In this document: positions 26,952-33,860 of the stretch, piece after piece
Numbering within the stretch: position 1 is the stretch's first letter
Layout of the letters: each line of letters opens with the position of its first letter
Assembly (NCBI RefSeq): GCF_017916295.1
Contig: NZ_JAFMSS010000005.1
Coordinates: forward strand, 248,001 to 312,000
Length of the DNA: 64,000 nucleotides
Origin: Rubellimicrobium arenae
Lineage (GTDB): Bacteria > Pseudomonadota > Alphaproteobacteria > Rhodobacterales > Rhodobacteraceae
Reading direction: 5' to 3'
Program-made: the position numbers and the translations under genes
Notes under the pieces: generated by a model
What the model was told of the DNA's origin: nothing
The model's database searches: none
What the model saw: only the letters and a program-made list of their open reading frames with translations

Positions 26952-27775
26952 TGCAGTTGCTCCAGGAGGTCGCGGATTCGCTTCGCGCTGTCGGACAGGT
27001 CCTCGGGGGCCGCCAGCGCGACCTCGGGGACGGCGGTGACCTCGAAGGTGTCGAGGATCGGCGTGTCCATGCTGTTGAAGAACTGCACGCGCCAGACCTG
27101 CGGCAGCGCCGTCGCGGTGATCCGGCAGTTGCCGTAGCCGCGCGACAGGATGGTCACCGACCCCTCGCCCAGCGTGGTGTCGAGCCACAGGAGGTCCTCG
27201 GGCGAGTGCGGCAGCAGGGTCAGGTTGACGACGTGCAGGCCGTCGGCGGGGGTCCAGGCGGCCGACTTGGCCTCAAGCTCCGTGACGATGGCGGGGGCGC
27301 TCATCAGGACCTCGGGCGTGGGCGAGGTGCTGCGCGGGCGGCGGGGCACGAAGGCGCGGGCCTGGGCGAGGCTGGGGAGCGGCGCGACCTCCACCCGGTC
27401 CACGCCGGAGCCAGCCAGCGACCAGACGCCCGCGAAGACGCTCTCCTGCGCGGCGATGGCCGGGACGCCCAGCATCCTCACCGAGACCTCGCCCTCGCCC
27501 AGCGTTTCGGCCAGGAAGCGGCGCGAGGCGGGGTCGAGCTGCGCCACGTCGAAGACCTCGGTCGCCCCGTCAGCCACGGCGCGGTCGCAGGCCTCGGCGA
27601 TCCGGGCCAGCAGCGCCATCGCGGGGGCGACGCTGGCGACCTCCTCCACCTCGGGCAGGTGGGGGATGTAGGTCCGCATCCCTTGAGGCAGCGGGATGTG
27701 GTTCGTCGGCAGGTCGGCCTCGTGGGCCTGGGAGCCGGGGCCGAAGCCCATGGGGGGAAGGGTGAAGCCGCTCAT
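26948..27775 (-). CDS. hupH: Hydrogenase accessory protein HupH
   Basis: This 275-residue HupH/HyaF-type protein is needed for small-subunit or Fe-S assembly. The C-terminal half shows SRGYGNCRITATALPQVWRVQFFNSMD, the most conserved block of the family. ATG at 27775 lies seven bases after the hupG stop, and its stop overlaps hupJ. The longer open frame upstream is overlap with hupG. Confidence 0.9.
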   Translation of the reverse strand: MSGFTLPPMGFGPGSQAHEADLPTNHIPLPQGMRTYIPHLPEVEEVASVAPAMALLARIAEACDRAVADGATEVFDVAQLDPASRRFLAETLGEGEVSVRMLGVPAIAAQESVFAGVWSLAGSGVDRVEVAPLPSLAQARAFVPRRPRSTSPTPEVLMSAPAIVTELEAKSAAWTPADGLHVVNLTLLPHSPEDLLWLDTTLGEGSVTILSRGYGNCRITATALPQVWRVQFFNSMDTPILDTFEVTAVPEVALAAPEDLSDSAKRIRDLLEQLQ

Positions 27776-27782
27776 GGGGTCC

Positions 27783-28166
27783 TCAATGGGCCAGGGCCGG
27801 TTCGGCCAGGATCTGCGCGGTCCGCGCGAGGTAGTCGGCCCAGTCCCGCATCTTGGGGATCGCGCCGATCTGCCGGCCGTCGCGGAAGAAGATGATGGAG
27901 GGCGTCTTGTAGACCTGCGTGGCCTCGCGGAACCCCGTTTCGGCGTCCTCGGACACAACGGCGCAGTCGAAGCGGCCCGCGAAGGCCTTGTGCAACTCCG
28001 GCAGGATCACGGCGACGTCGGCCGTCTCCAGGTTGCGCGTCGGGTCGCCGGGCACGAAGACCGCGTGGCAGCCGGGCGCCCCGGCGTAGGCGGTCGTGGC
28101 CTCGGCGCTGTCGAGCGAGGGCCAGCCGAGCTGGCCGGTCAGGCGGGCGATCAGGGGATGGGTCAT
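27783..28166 (-). CDS. hupG: Thioredoxin-like hydrogenase chaperone HupG
   Basis: This 127-residue HyaE/HupG protein has a thioredoxin fold without the CxxC redox pair. Where the motif would lie it reads GAPGCHAVFVPGD. TPSIIFFRDGRQIG is the cis-Pro strand. It is thought to bind the Tat signal of the small subunit and hold it until cofactor loading is complete. ATG at 28166 is seven bases after the hupF stop. Confidence 0.9.
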   Translation of the reverse strand: MTHPLIARLTGQLGWPSLDSAEATTAYAGAPGCHAVFVPGDPTRNLETADVAVILPELHKAFAGRFDCAVVSEDAETGFREATQVYKTPSIIFFRDGRQIGAIPKMRDWADYLARTAQILAEPALAH

Positions 28167-28173
28167 GGCGTCC

Positions 28174-28494
28174 TCAGGCAATCTCGCGGCCCTCGGCGAG
28201 GGCGGCCTGCAAATGGGGGGGAAGGCGGGGGCCGGTGGCCTCCAGGTCGGCGAAGGCGTCGCCGACATCGCCGCCAGTCATCACCGACCGGAGCGCCGCG
28301 AGCGCCGCCGCGATGTGCCGGGCCTCATCCTCGGAGATGACCTCGCGCGCGGTACCGAGGAAGGTCAGCACCCAGGTGCCCGGCGCGACGGGGCCGGTGA
28401 GCGACAGGTCGATCAGCGCCTCGCGGGGACCGTTGGTCGCCATGGCGGCGATGCCGTCCACCGACAGGATGCGGAAGGGCTCGCCCACGCACAT
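28174..28494 (-). CDS. hupF: HypC-family chaperone HupF
   Basis: This 106-residue paralogue of HypC begins MCVGEP, preserving Cys2. In rhizobia HupF supports maturation of HupL under oxygen and keeps it stable with HupK. The OB-fold (GTWVLTFLGTAREVIS) and a C-terminal extension longer than in HypC are visible. The start overlaps the hupD stop by one base. Confidence 0.94.
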   Translation of the reverse strand: MCVGEPFRILSVDGIAAMATNGPREALIDLSLTGPVAPGTWVLTFLGTAREVISEDEARHIAAALAALRSVMTGGDVGDAFADLEATGPRLPPHLQAALAEGREIA

Positions 28495-29105
28495 CAGGCG
28501 ACACCCTCGGGCAGGACGCGGGCGTCGCCGATGCGGCAGGCCTCCTCCGCGCTGGGGCGGCCGGATTCATAGGCGTCGCGCCTGACCGAAGGATCGGCGA
28601 GCAGCGAGGCGTCGGCCTGCCCCGGACGGGCGATGATGCCCCAGTCGGCGAGGCGGGCGAGGCCCAGCGCGAGGGCCAGGTCGATCCGGGCGGCGATGGC
28701 GTCGCGCAGGCCGCCGCCGTAATCCTCGATCTCCTCGGGCTGGCAGCCCACGAGGACGAGGCGTCCGGGGCAGCGGCCCAGGAGCTTCGCGGTGGCGATC
28801 ACGTCCTGAAAGCCCGTCTGGTGCAGGCTCATCTTCTTGGCGCCCATGAAGGCGGGCACGTCGTCGCCCTCGATCACCTTCAGAGTGCCGGGCGGGAGGC
28901 CGTAGTCGATGGCATCGAAGACGAGGAGGATGTCGGCCTCCTCGAGGAACGGCAGCAGGTAAAGGCCCTGCGTGCCGCCGTCGAGCAGGCACACGTTGTC
29001 GTCGAAGGCGTGGGTCTGGGCAAGCCGCTCCACGCAGCGGACCCCGAAGCCCTCGTCGGCCCAGAGGACGTTGCCGATACCAAGGATCAGCGCGCGGGGC
29101 GCCAT
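28494..29105 (-). CDS. hupD: Hydrogenase large-subunit maturation protease HupD
   Basis: This 203-residue nickel-dependent endopeptidase removes the HupL C-terminal extension once nickel is loaded. GIGNVLWADEGFGV contains the first nickel ligand (Glu18). FDAIDYG (Asp66 region) and MSLHQTG (His97) provide the others, as in HybD. It is the first gene after a 319-base gap holding a terminator and an FNR-type promoter, so it heads the maturation operon. Confidence 0.96.
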   Translation of the reverse strand: MAPRALILGIGNVLWADEGFGVRCVERLAQTHAFDDNVCLLDGGTQGLYLLPFLEEADILLVFDAIDYGLPPGTLKVIEGDDVPAFMGAKKMSLHQTGFQDVIATAKLLGRCPGRLVLVGCQPEEIEDYGGGLRDAIAARIDLALALGLARLADWGIIARPGQADASLLADPSVRRDAYESGRPSAEEACRIGDARVLPEGVA

Positions 29106-29247
29106 GCCGTTTCCTCCCGTGTCCCATCGCGCCGGTCATCCGCTTGCCGGCTCTGGTTGGCATTCTACCGCAACGGCGGCCCGACCGGTCACGAAGCTTC
29201 CGCCTGGACGCCCGACTTGCCAAGTCGCTGATGCTGAGCGCGAATTC

Positions 29248-29253
29248 AGTATA
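29248..29253 (-). promoter_or_regulatory. Predicted -10 element of hupD operon
   Basis: On the minus strand this reads TATACT. It lies about 24 bases downstream of the FNR-type box edge, so a start site near 29241 would put the box centre at about -42. No good -35 is needed or seen, as expected for a class II activator site. Confidence 0.6.
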
Positions 29254-29276
29254 CCGCCCCAGGCAAGCCCAGCACC

Positions 29277-29290
29277 TTGATGCAGATCAA
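29277..29290 (-). promoter_or_regulatory. FNR/FnrL box upstream of hupD
   Basis: TTGATGCAGATCAA is a perfect match to the FNR consensus TTGAT-N4-ATCAA and is palindromic. It lies 172 bases upstream of hupD and about 41-42 bases before the start site implied by the TATACT element. It predicts anaerobic or micro-oxic activation of hupDFGHJK-hypAB-hupR-hypCDE by FnrL. Confidence 0.8.
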
Positions 29291-29360
29291 GCTGCCATTC
29301 ATCCAGCAACATGGAAACTGGGTGACCACCCGGACCGAAGCCGTCCGAATCGATGGTCCC

Positions 29361-29394
29361 GAAACGAAAACAGCGGGCCCGGGTGGGGGCCCGC
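29361..29394 (-). terminator. Intrinsic terminator after hupC
   Basis: GCGGGCCC (29373-29380) and GGGCCCGC (29387-29394) form a perfect eight-pair stem with a six-base loop. On the minus strand the stem is followed by TGTTTTCGTTT, a T-rich tract. It lies about 30 bases after the hupC stop and separates the structural genes from the maturation genes. Confidence 0.8.
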
Positions 29395-29424
29395 CGCAAC
29401 GGGGTCGGTCAGTCTAGAGCGGGT

Positions 29425-30192
29425 TCAATCCGGCCGATCGTCCTTGAAGGTGCGCTGGCCCGAGATCATCGTGGAGATGATCGACTGGCGGCTCATGATG
29501 TCCTCGCGCACCGCGACGTAGATGTGGACCAGGGTGAAGATCACGATGGACCACATGCCGAGGTGATGGAGCGAGTGGACCATCTGGCTGCCCCCTGCGA
29601 GGGGGATCACCCAGCCGAAGCCCCGCCCGATCCAGCTCAGCGCCCCCTCGCCTTCGCCATAGAGCGCGAGGCCGGTCACGATCATGAACAGCACGCCCAG
29701 CGTGATGAAGGTGAACATGGCCAACTGCGCGAGCGGGTTGTGGCCCGCGTACTTGCGCGGCTGCCGTTCAAGGAAGGCGTACCAGCGGATCTCGTGCCAG
29801 ACCTCCTTCCACCATTGGAAATTGAAGAGCGGAAGAGTGAAGATCTGGCGGGCGTGGTGGTTGCCGACCAGCGCCCAGTAGGCGCGGGCCGCAAAGCCCA
29901 CGATCAGGATCATAGCCGCCGCGAAATGCGTGAAGCGGACGTAGCCCATGACGAACTGGTGGGCGGCCTCGCCGATCTGCATGGTGGGCAGCGGCGAGGC
30001 GATCAGGTAGCCGGTGATGCAGAGCACGACGATGGCGAAGGCGTTGATCCAGTGCCAGAGCCGCACCGGCACCTCGTAGACGTAGACGGCGGTCAGCCGC
30101 CGCGCCCCGCGGGCGCCGCCCAAGGGCAGGTCGGTGACGGTGGCCTTGCGGCTTGGGGCGGGCTGGAACGGGCCGGGCTGCGGGATGCTCAT
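29425..30192 (-). CDS. hupC: Hydrogenase cytochrome b subunit HupC
   Basis: This 255-residue di-heme cytochrome b anchors HupSL in the membrane and passes electrons to quinone. Four transmembrane helices are clear. Heme-ligand histidines lie in VRLWHWINAF, RFTHFAAA and HSLHHLGMW. The N-terminal 30 residues are a Pro-rich cytoplasmic extension. It ends just before a terminator and starts 11 bases after hupE. Confidence 0.96.
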   Translation of the reverse strand: MSIPQPGPFQPAPSRKATVTDLPLGGARGARRLTAVYVYEVPVRLWHWINAFAIVVLCITGYLIASPLPTMQIGEAAHQFVMGYVRFTHFAAAMILIVGFAARAYWALVGNHHARQIFTLPLFNFQWWKEVWHEIRWYAFLERQPRKYAGHNPLAQLAMFTFITLGVLFMIVTGLALYGEGEGALSWIGRGFGWVIPLAGGSQMVHSLHHLGMWSIVIFTLVHIYVAVREDIMSRQSIISTMISGQRTFKDDRPD

Positions 30193-30203
30193 GGCGTCCC
30201 CCC

Positions 30204-30776
30204 TCAGCCCAACGCCGCGAGGAGGAGGCCCGAACCCATCAGCGATGCCCCCAGCGCGCGCTGCACGAAGGGACGCCCGGCAGCGATGCGTGCGAGGCCG
30301 ATGCCAGCCAGATGCAACGCCGCCGTGGAGATCAGGAACCCGCCCAGGTAGGTGCCCACCTGCCCTGCCGTTTCGCTCGCATGGGCGTAGCCGTGGGCCA
30401 GGGCGAAGCCCGCGATGGCGGCGAGGGACGCCGCCGTGACCACAGGTGCCTGCCCGCGCCGGGACACCAGGACCATCAGGCCGAAGGCCACCACCGAGGC
30501 AAGGGTCAGACCCTCCACGCCCGGCAGGCCGAAGCCTGCCCAGCTCAGGCCCGCGCCGGCCGACATGGCCGTGAGGAACGCCGCCGCGCCCGCCCAGACG
30601 CGCCGGGGCAGGACGAAGCCGGACCACAGGCCCACCGCCAGCATGGCGAGCAGGTGGTCCGCCCCCCAAAGCGGGTGCACGAGCCCCGCCGCGAGGCCGG
30701 TCGCGCCATGGCCGGGATGGGCCAGCGCCGGCGTGGCGAGCAGCGCCAGAAGGGTCGTCGGAACGATGCGCTTCAT
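30204..30776 (-). CDS. hupE: HupE/UreJ nickel transporter
   Basis: This 190-residue membrane protein has a signal peptide ending ALAHPGHG and about six transmembrane helices. HPLWGADHLLAM carries the family HxxxxDH nickel motif, and a second His-rich site is FALAHGYAHASE. It imports nickel for the hydrogenase. It sits between hupL and hupC (11 bases from each), whereas hupE, where present, usually follows hupD. Confidence 0.94.
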   Translation of the reverse strand: MKRIVPTTLLALLATPALAHPGHGATGLAAGLVHPLWGADHLLAMLAVGLWSGFVLPRRVWAGAAAFLTAMSAGAGLSWAGFGLPGVEGLTLASVVAFGLMVLVSRRGQAPVVTAASLAAIAGFALAHGYAHASETAGQVGTYLGGFLISTAALHLAGIGLARIAAGRPFVQRALGASLMGSGLLLAALG

Positions 30777-30787
30777 GGTCGTCCTCC

Positions 30788-32581
30788 TCAGCGGACCTTG
30801 ACGGTGGTGAGTTCCTCGCCCTCGGGCGACATGACGTGCGTGGAGCAGGCGAGGCAGGGGTCGAAGCTGTGGAGCGTGCGCAGGATCTCCACCGGCTCCT
30901 CGGGGCGTTCCATCTTGGTGTTCATCAGGCTGGCCTCGAAGGCGCCGATGTTGCCGGCCGCGTCGCGGGGCGAGCCGTTCCAGGTCGTCGGCACCACGCA
31001 CTGGTAGTTCTCGATCCGGCCGTCCTTGATGCGGATCCAGTGGCCCAGCGCGCCGCGCGGCGCCTCGGTCATGCCGACGCCCTTGGCCTCGGCGGGCCAG
31101 GTCTTGGGGTCCCACTTGGCGACGTTCGCAGTCGAGCTGTCGCCCGCCTTGATGTTGGCCACCAGCTTGTCGAAGAAGTGCCGCTGGAGCCGGGTGCAGT
31201 ATTCGGATTCCAGCGCGCGGGCGGCGGTGCGGCCCAGCGTCGAGAAGAGCGCGGTCACCGGCAGGTCCATGGTCCGCAGCAGGCCGTCGACCTGGGTCTT
31301 GATGTCCTCGTGGCCCTTGGCATAGCCCACGATGTAGCGGGCGAGCGGGCCCACCTCCATCGCATGGCCGCGCCAGCGCGGGGCCTTGATCCAGGAATAC
31401 TTCGCGCCTTCGTCGATCTCCTGGATATTGGTGCGGGTGCCCTTGAGGTTGGGGCCGAGCTCGAACTTCGCCTCGGTCACGCCGTCCCAGGGATGCAGGC
31501 CCACGCCGGGCTGGCCGTAGGCGTACCAGCTATGGTCCACGAACTCCTGCACCTGCTCGGGGTCGCGGACGTCCACGTCATGGACGGTCGAGAGGTCGCC
31601 GCCGACGATCGCGCCGCGCGGCAGCAGCATGTTCTCGGAGGAGAAGTCGTTGGCCCGCTCGGGGATGTCGCCATAGGCCATGACCGACTGGCCCGAGAGG
31701 CCGCCGCCGTAGAGCCAGTCCTTGTAGAAGCCGCCGATGGCCACGACGTCGGGCAGGTAGACGTTGCGGACGAAGTCTTCGCAGAGCGTGATGATCGAGC
31801 TGACCTGGTTCAGCCGCTCCATGTTGATGGCGCCGACCGCGCCCACGCCGTCGATGTTGATGGGGCACGGGACGCCGCCCACCAGCCAGTTCGGGTGCGG
31901 GTTCTTGCCGCCGAAGATTGTGTGGATCTTCACGATCTCCTTCTGGAGGTCGAGCGCCTCGAGGTAGTGCGTCGTCGCCATCAGGTCCGCCTCGGGCGGG
32001 AGGCGATAGGCCGGGTTGTCCCAGTAGCCGTTCTTGAACAGGCCGAGCTGGCCAGATTCGACGAAGGCCTTGAGCCGGTTCTGCACGTCCCGGAAGTAGC
32101 CCGGCGAGGACATCGGGTGGCTGGGCGAGACGGTCTGCTGCAGTTCGGAGGTCTTCTTGGGGTCCGCCCGCAGCGCGTTGATCGGGTTGACCCAATCGAG
32201 CGCGTGCAGGTGGTAGAAATGGACCACGTGGTCGTGGATCTGCAGGTTCAGCTGCATCATGTTGCGGATGGAGTTCGCGTTCTCGGGGATCGTGATTCCG
32301 AGCGCGTCCTCCACGGCCCGCACGCTGGTCAGCGCATGCGTGCCGGTGCAGACGCCGCAGATGCGTTCGGTGAAGGCCCAGGCGTCGCGCGGGTCGCGGC
32401 CCTTGAGGATGACCTCCAGCCCCCGCCACATCGTGCCGGTGGAGACGGCGTTGGTGATGACGCCCTCGTCGTTGACGTTGACCTCGCAGCGCATGTGGCC
32501 CTCGATCCGGGTCACCGGGTCGACGACGATGCGGCGGCCGGTGGTGTCGAGGTCGAAGCCGTTCGGTGTGGTCATGCCCAT
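30788..32581 (-). CDS. hupL: Uptake [NiFe] hydrogenase large subunit HupL
   Basis: This 597-residue catalytic subunit oxidises H2. The NiFe-site cysteines are Cys75 and Cys78 (RICGVCTGTHA) and Cys576 and Cys579 (DPCLACSTH). HupD should cut after His582, removing the final 15 residues (VMSPEGEELTTVKVR). Length and motifs indicate a group 1 membrane-bound uptake enzyme. The start ATG lies two bases after the hupS stop, giving co-translation; a second in-frame ATG two codons later is possible. Confidence 0.98.
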   Translation of the reverse strand: MGMTTPNGFDLDTTGRRIVVDPVTRIEGHMRCEVNVNDEGVITNAVSTGTMWRGLEVILKGRDPRDAWAFTERICGVCTGTHALTSVRAVEDALGITIPENANSIRNMMQLNLQIHDHVVHFYHLHALDWVNPINALRADPKKTSELQQTVSPSHPMSSPGYFRDVQNRLKAFVESGQLGLFKNGYWDNPAYRLPPEADLMATTHYLEALDLQKEIVKIHTIFGGKNPHPNWLVGGVPCPINIDGVGAVGAINMERLNQVSSIITLCEDFVRNVYLPDVVAIGGFYKDWLYGGGLSGQSVMAYGDIPERANDFSSENMLLPRGAIVGGDLSTVHDVDVRDPEQVQEFVDHSWYAYGQPGVGLHPWDGVTEAKFELGPNLKGTRTNIQEIDEGAKYSWIKAPRWRGHAMEVGPLARYIVGYAKGHEDIKTQVDGLLRTMDLPVTALFSTLGRTAARALESEYCTRLQRHFFDKLVANIKAGDSSTANVAKWDPKTWPAEAKGVGMTEAPRGALGHWIRIKDGRIENYQCVVPTTWNGSPRDAAGNIGAFEASLMNTKMERPEEPVEILRTLHSFDPCLACSTHVMSPEGEELTTVKVR

Positions 32582-32583
32582 GG

Positions 32584-33669
32584 TCAGGCCTCCTCGCGCA
32601 GCGCGGCGCGGTTCTGGGCGGCCTTGAGGGCCGAGATGGCGGCGTGGATGGCGACGCCCGCGCCGACGACGCCGGTCGCCGCAAGGCCGATCTGGTCGGC
32701 GTTGGCCTCGACCCCGAACTGGGTGAGGTCCGTCACACGGTTGTAGAAGGAGCCCTGATCCCAGAACCCGTCCTCGGAGCAGCCGATGCAGCCGTGGCCG
32801 GACTGGATCGGGAAGCTCGTCCCGTCGTTCCAGCCGATGGTGGAGCAGGCGTTGTAGGTGGTCGGGCCCTTGCAGCCCATCTTGTAGAGGCAGTAGCCCT
32901 TGCGCGCGTTCTCGTCGTCCCAGCTTTCCACGAACTGGCCGGCGTCGAAGTGGGCGCGGCGGTAACACTTGTCGTGGATGCGCTGGCCGTAGAACATCGC
33001 CGGGCGGCCCTGGCGGTCCAGTTCCGGCAGGCGGTCGAAGGTCAGCATGTAGGTGATGACGCCGGTCATGACCTCAGCGATGGGCGGGCAGCCCGGCACG
33101 CGGATGATCGGCTTGTCGGTGATGACCTCGTGGATCGGGGTCGCGCGGGTCGGGTTCGGTTTCGCCGCCTGCACGCAGCCGTAGGAGGCGCAGGCCCCCC
33201 AGGCGATCACGGCCTTGGCGCCCTCGGCGGCCCGCTTGAGCTGGTCGAGGAAGGGCCGCCCGCCGATGATGCAGAACATCCCGTCCTCGTTCAGGGGCGG
33301 GTTGCCCTCGACGGCGAGGATGTAGTTGCCCTTGTACTTCTCGAGCGTCTCTTCCAGAGCGGCCTCGGCGTGGTGGCCGGCGGCGGCCATCAGCGTGTGG
33401 TTGTAGTCGAGCGAGATCATCGACAGCACCACATCCTTGGCGAGCGGGTGCGCGCCGCGGATGAAGCTTTCCGAGCAGCAGGTGCATTCGAGGCCCGAGA
33501 CCCAGACGACGGGCGTGCGGGGCTTCGTCTCCATCGCGTGGGCGATCTGGGGGACGAAGGACGGACCCAAGCCCAGCGCCGAGGCGGTGAGCGAGCAGTA
33601 TTTCATGAAGCTGCGCCGGGTGATCCCCTGCTTGCGCATGACCTCGTAGAAGGTTTCGATCGGTGGCAA
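32584..33669 (-). CDS. hupS: Uptake [NiFe] hydrogenase small subunit HupS
   Basis: This 361-residue Fe-S subunit is exported by Tat with HupL. The twin-arginine motif is TRRSFMK (residues 17-23). Proximal-cluster cysteines begin at 62-65 (ECTCC). Medial and distal clusters are supplied by the C-terminal half (CYRRAHF, CLYKMGCKGP, HGCIGCSE). A C-terminal transmembrane helix (GLAATGVVGAGVAIHAAISAL) anchors it. The start is TTG at 33669, because the residues upstream do not belong to the family and GGAGG lies five bases before this TTG. Confidence 0.96.
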   Translation of the reverse strand: MPPIETFYEVMRKQGITRRSFMKYCSLTASALGLGPSFVPQIAHAMETKPRTPVVWVSGLECTCCSESFIRGAHPLAKDVVLSMISLDYNHTLMAAAGHHAEAALEETLEKYKGNYILAVEGNPPLNEDGMFCIIGGRPFLDQLKRAAEGAKAVIAWGACASYGCVQAAKPNPTRATPIHEVITDKPIIRVPGCPPIAEVMTGVITYMLTFDRLPELDRQGRPAMFYGQRIHDKCYRRAHFDAGQFVESWDDENARKGYCLYKMGCKGPTTYNACSTIGWNDGTSFPIQSGHGCIGCSEDGFWDQGSFYNRVTDLTQFGVEANADQIGLAATGVVGAGVAIHAAISALKAAQNRAALREEA

Positions 33670-33860
33670 GGTCCCCTCCGTAGCGTGCCGCGAGCCTTGG
33701 GCTGCGTAGTGCACCGAGGTATGCCGAAGAAGGAGATGGCGGGGGTGTGGAAACCGTGGCGGTGCCGCGCGGAGCATTCCGAAGGATTCTCCAGACACTT
33801 AGCCGATTCCGGCCGGACTGCCGGATGGCAGGAGGCTGATCGGTCGGACAGGCGTCGTGG

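Noticed and set aside
33670..33860. Search for HupR (TTG-N5-CAA) and sigma-54 (GG-N10-GC) sites upstream of hupS
   Set aside because: No TTG-N5-CAA pair and no TGGCAC/TTGC pair at correct spacing was found by eye; the promoter must be here but cannot be defined.
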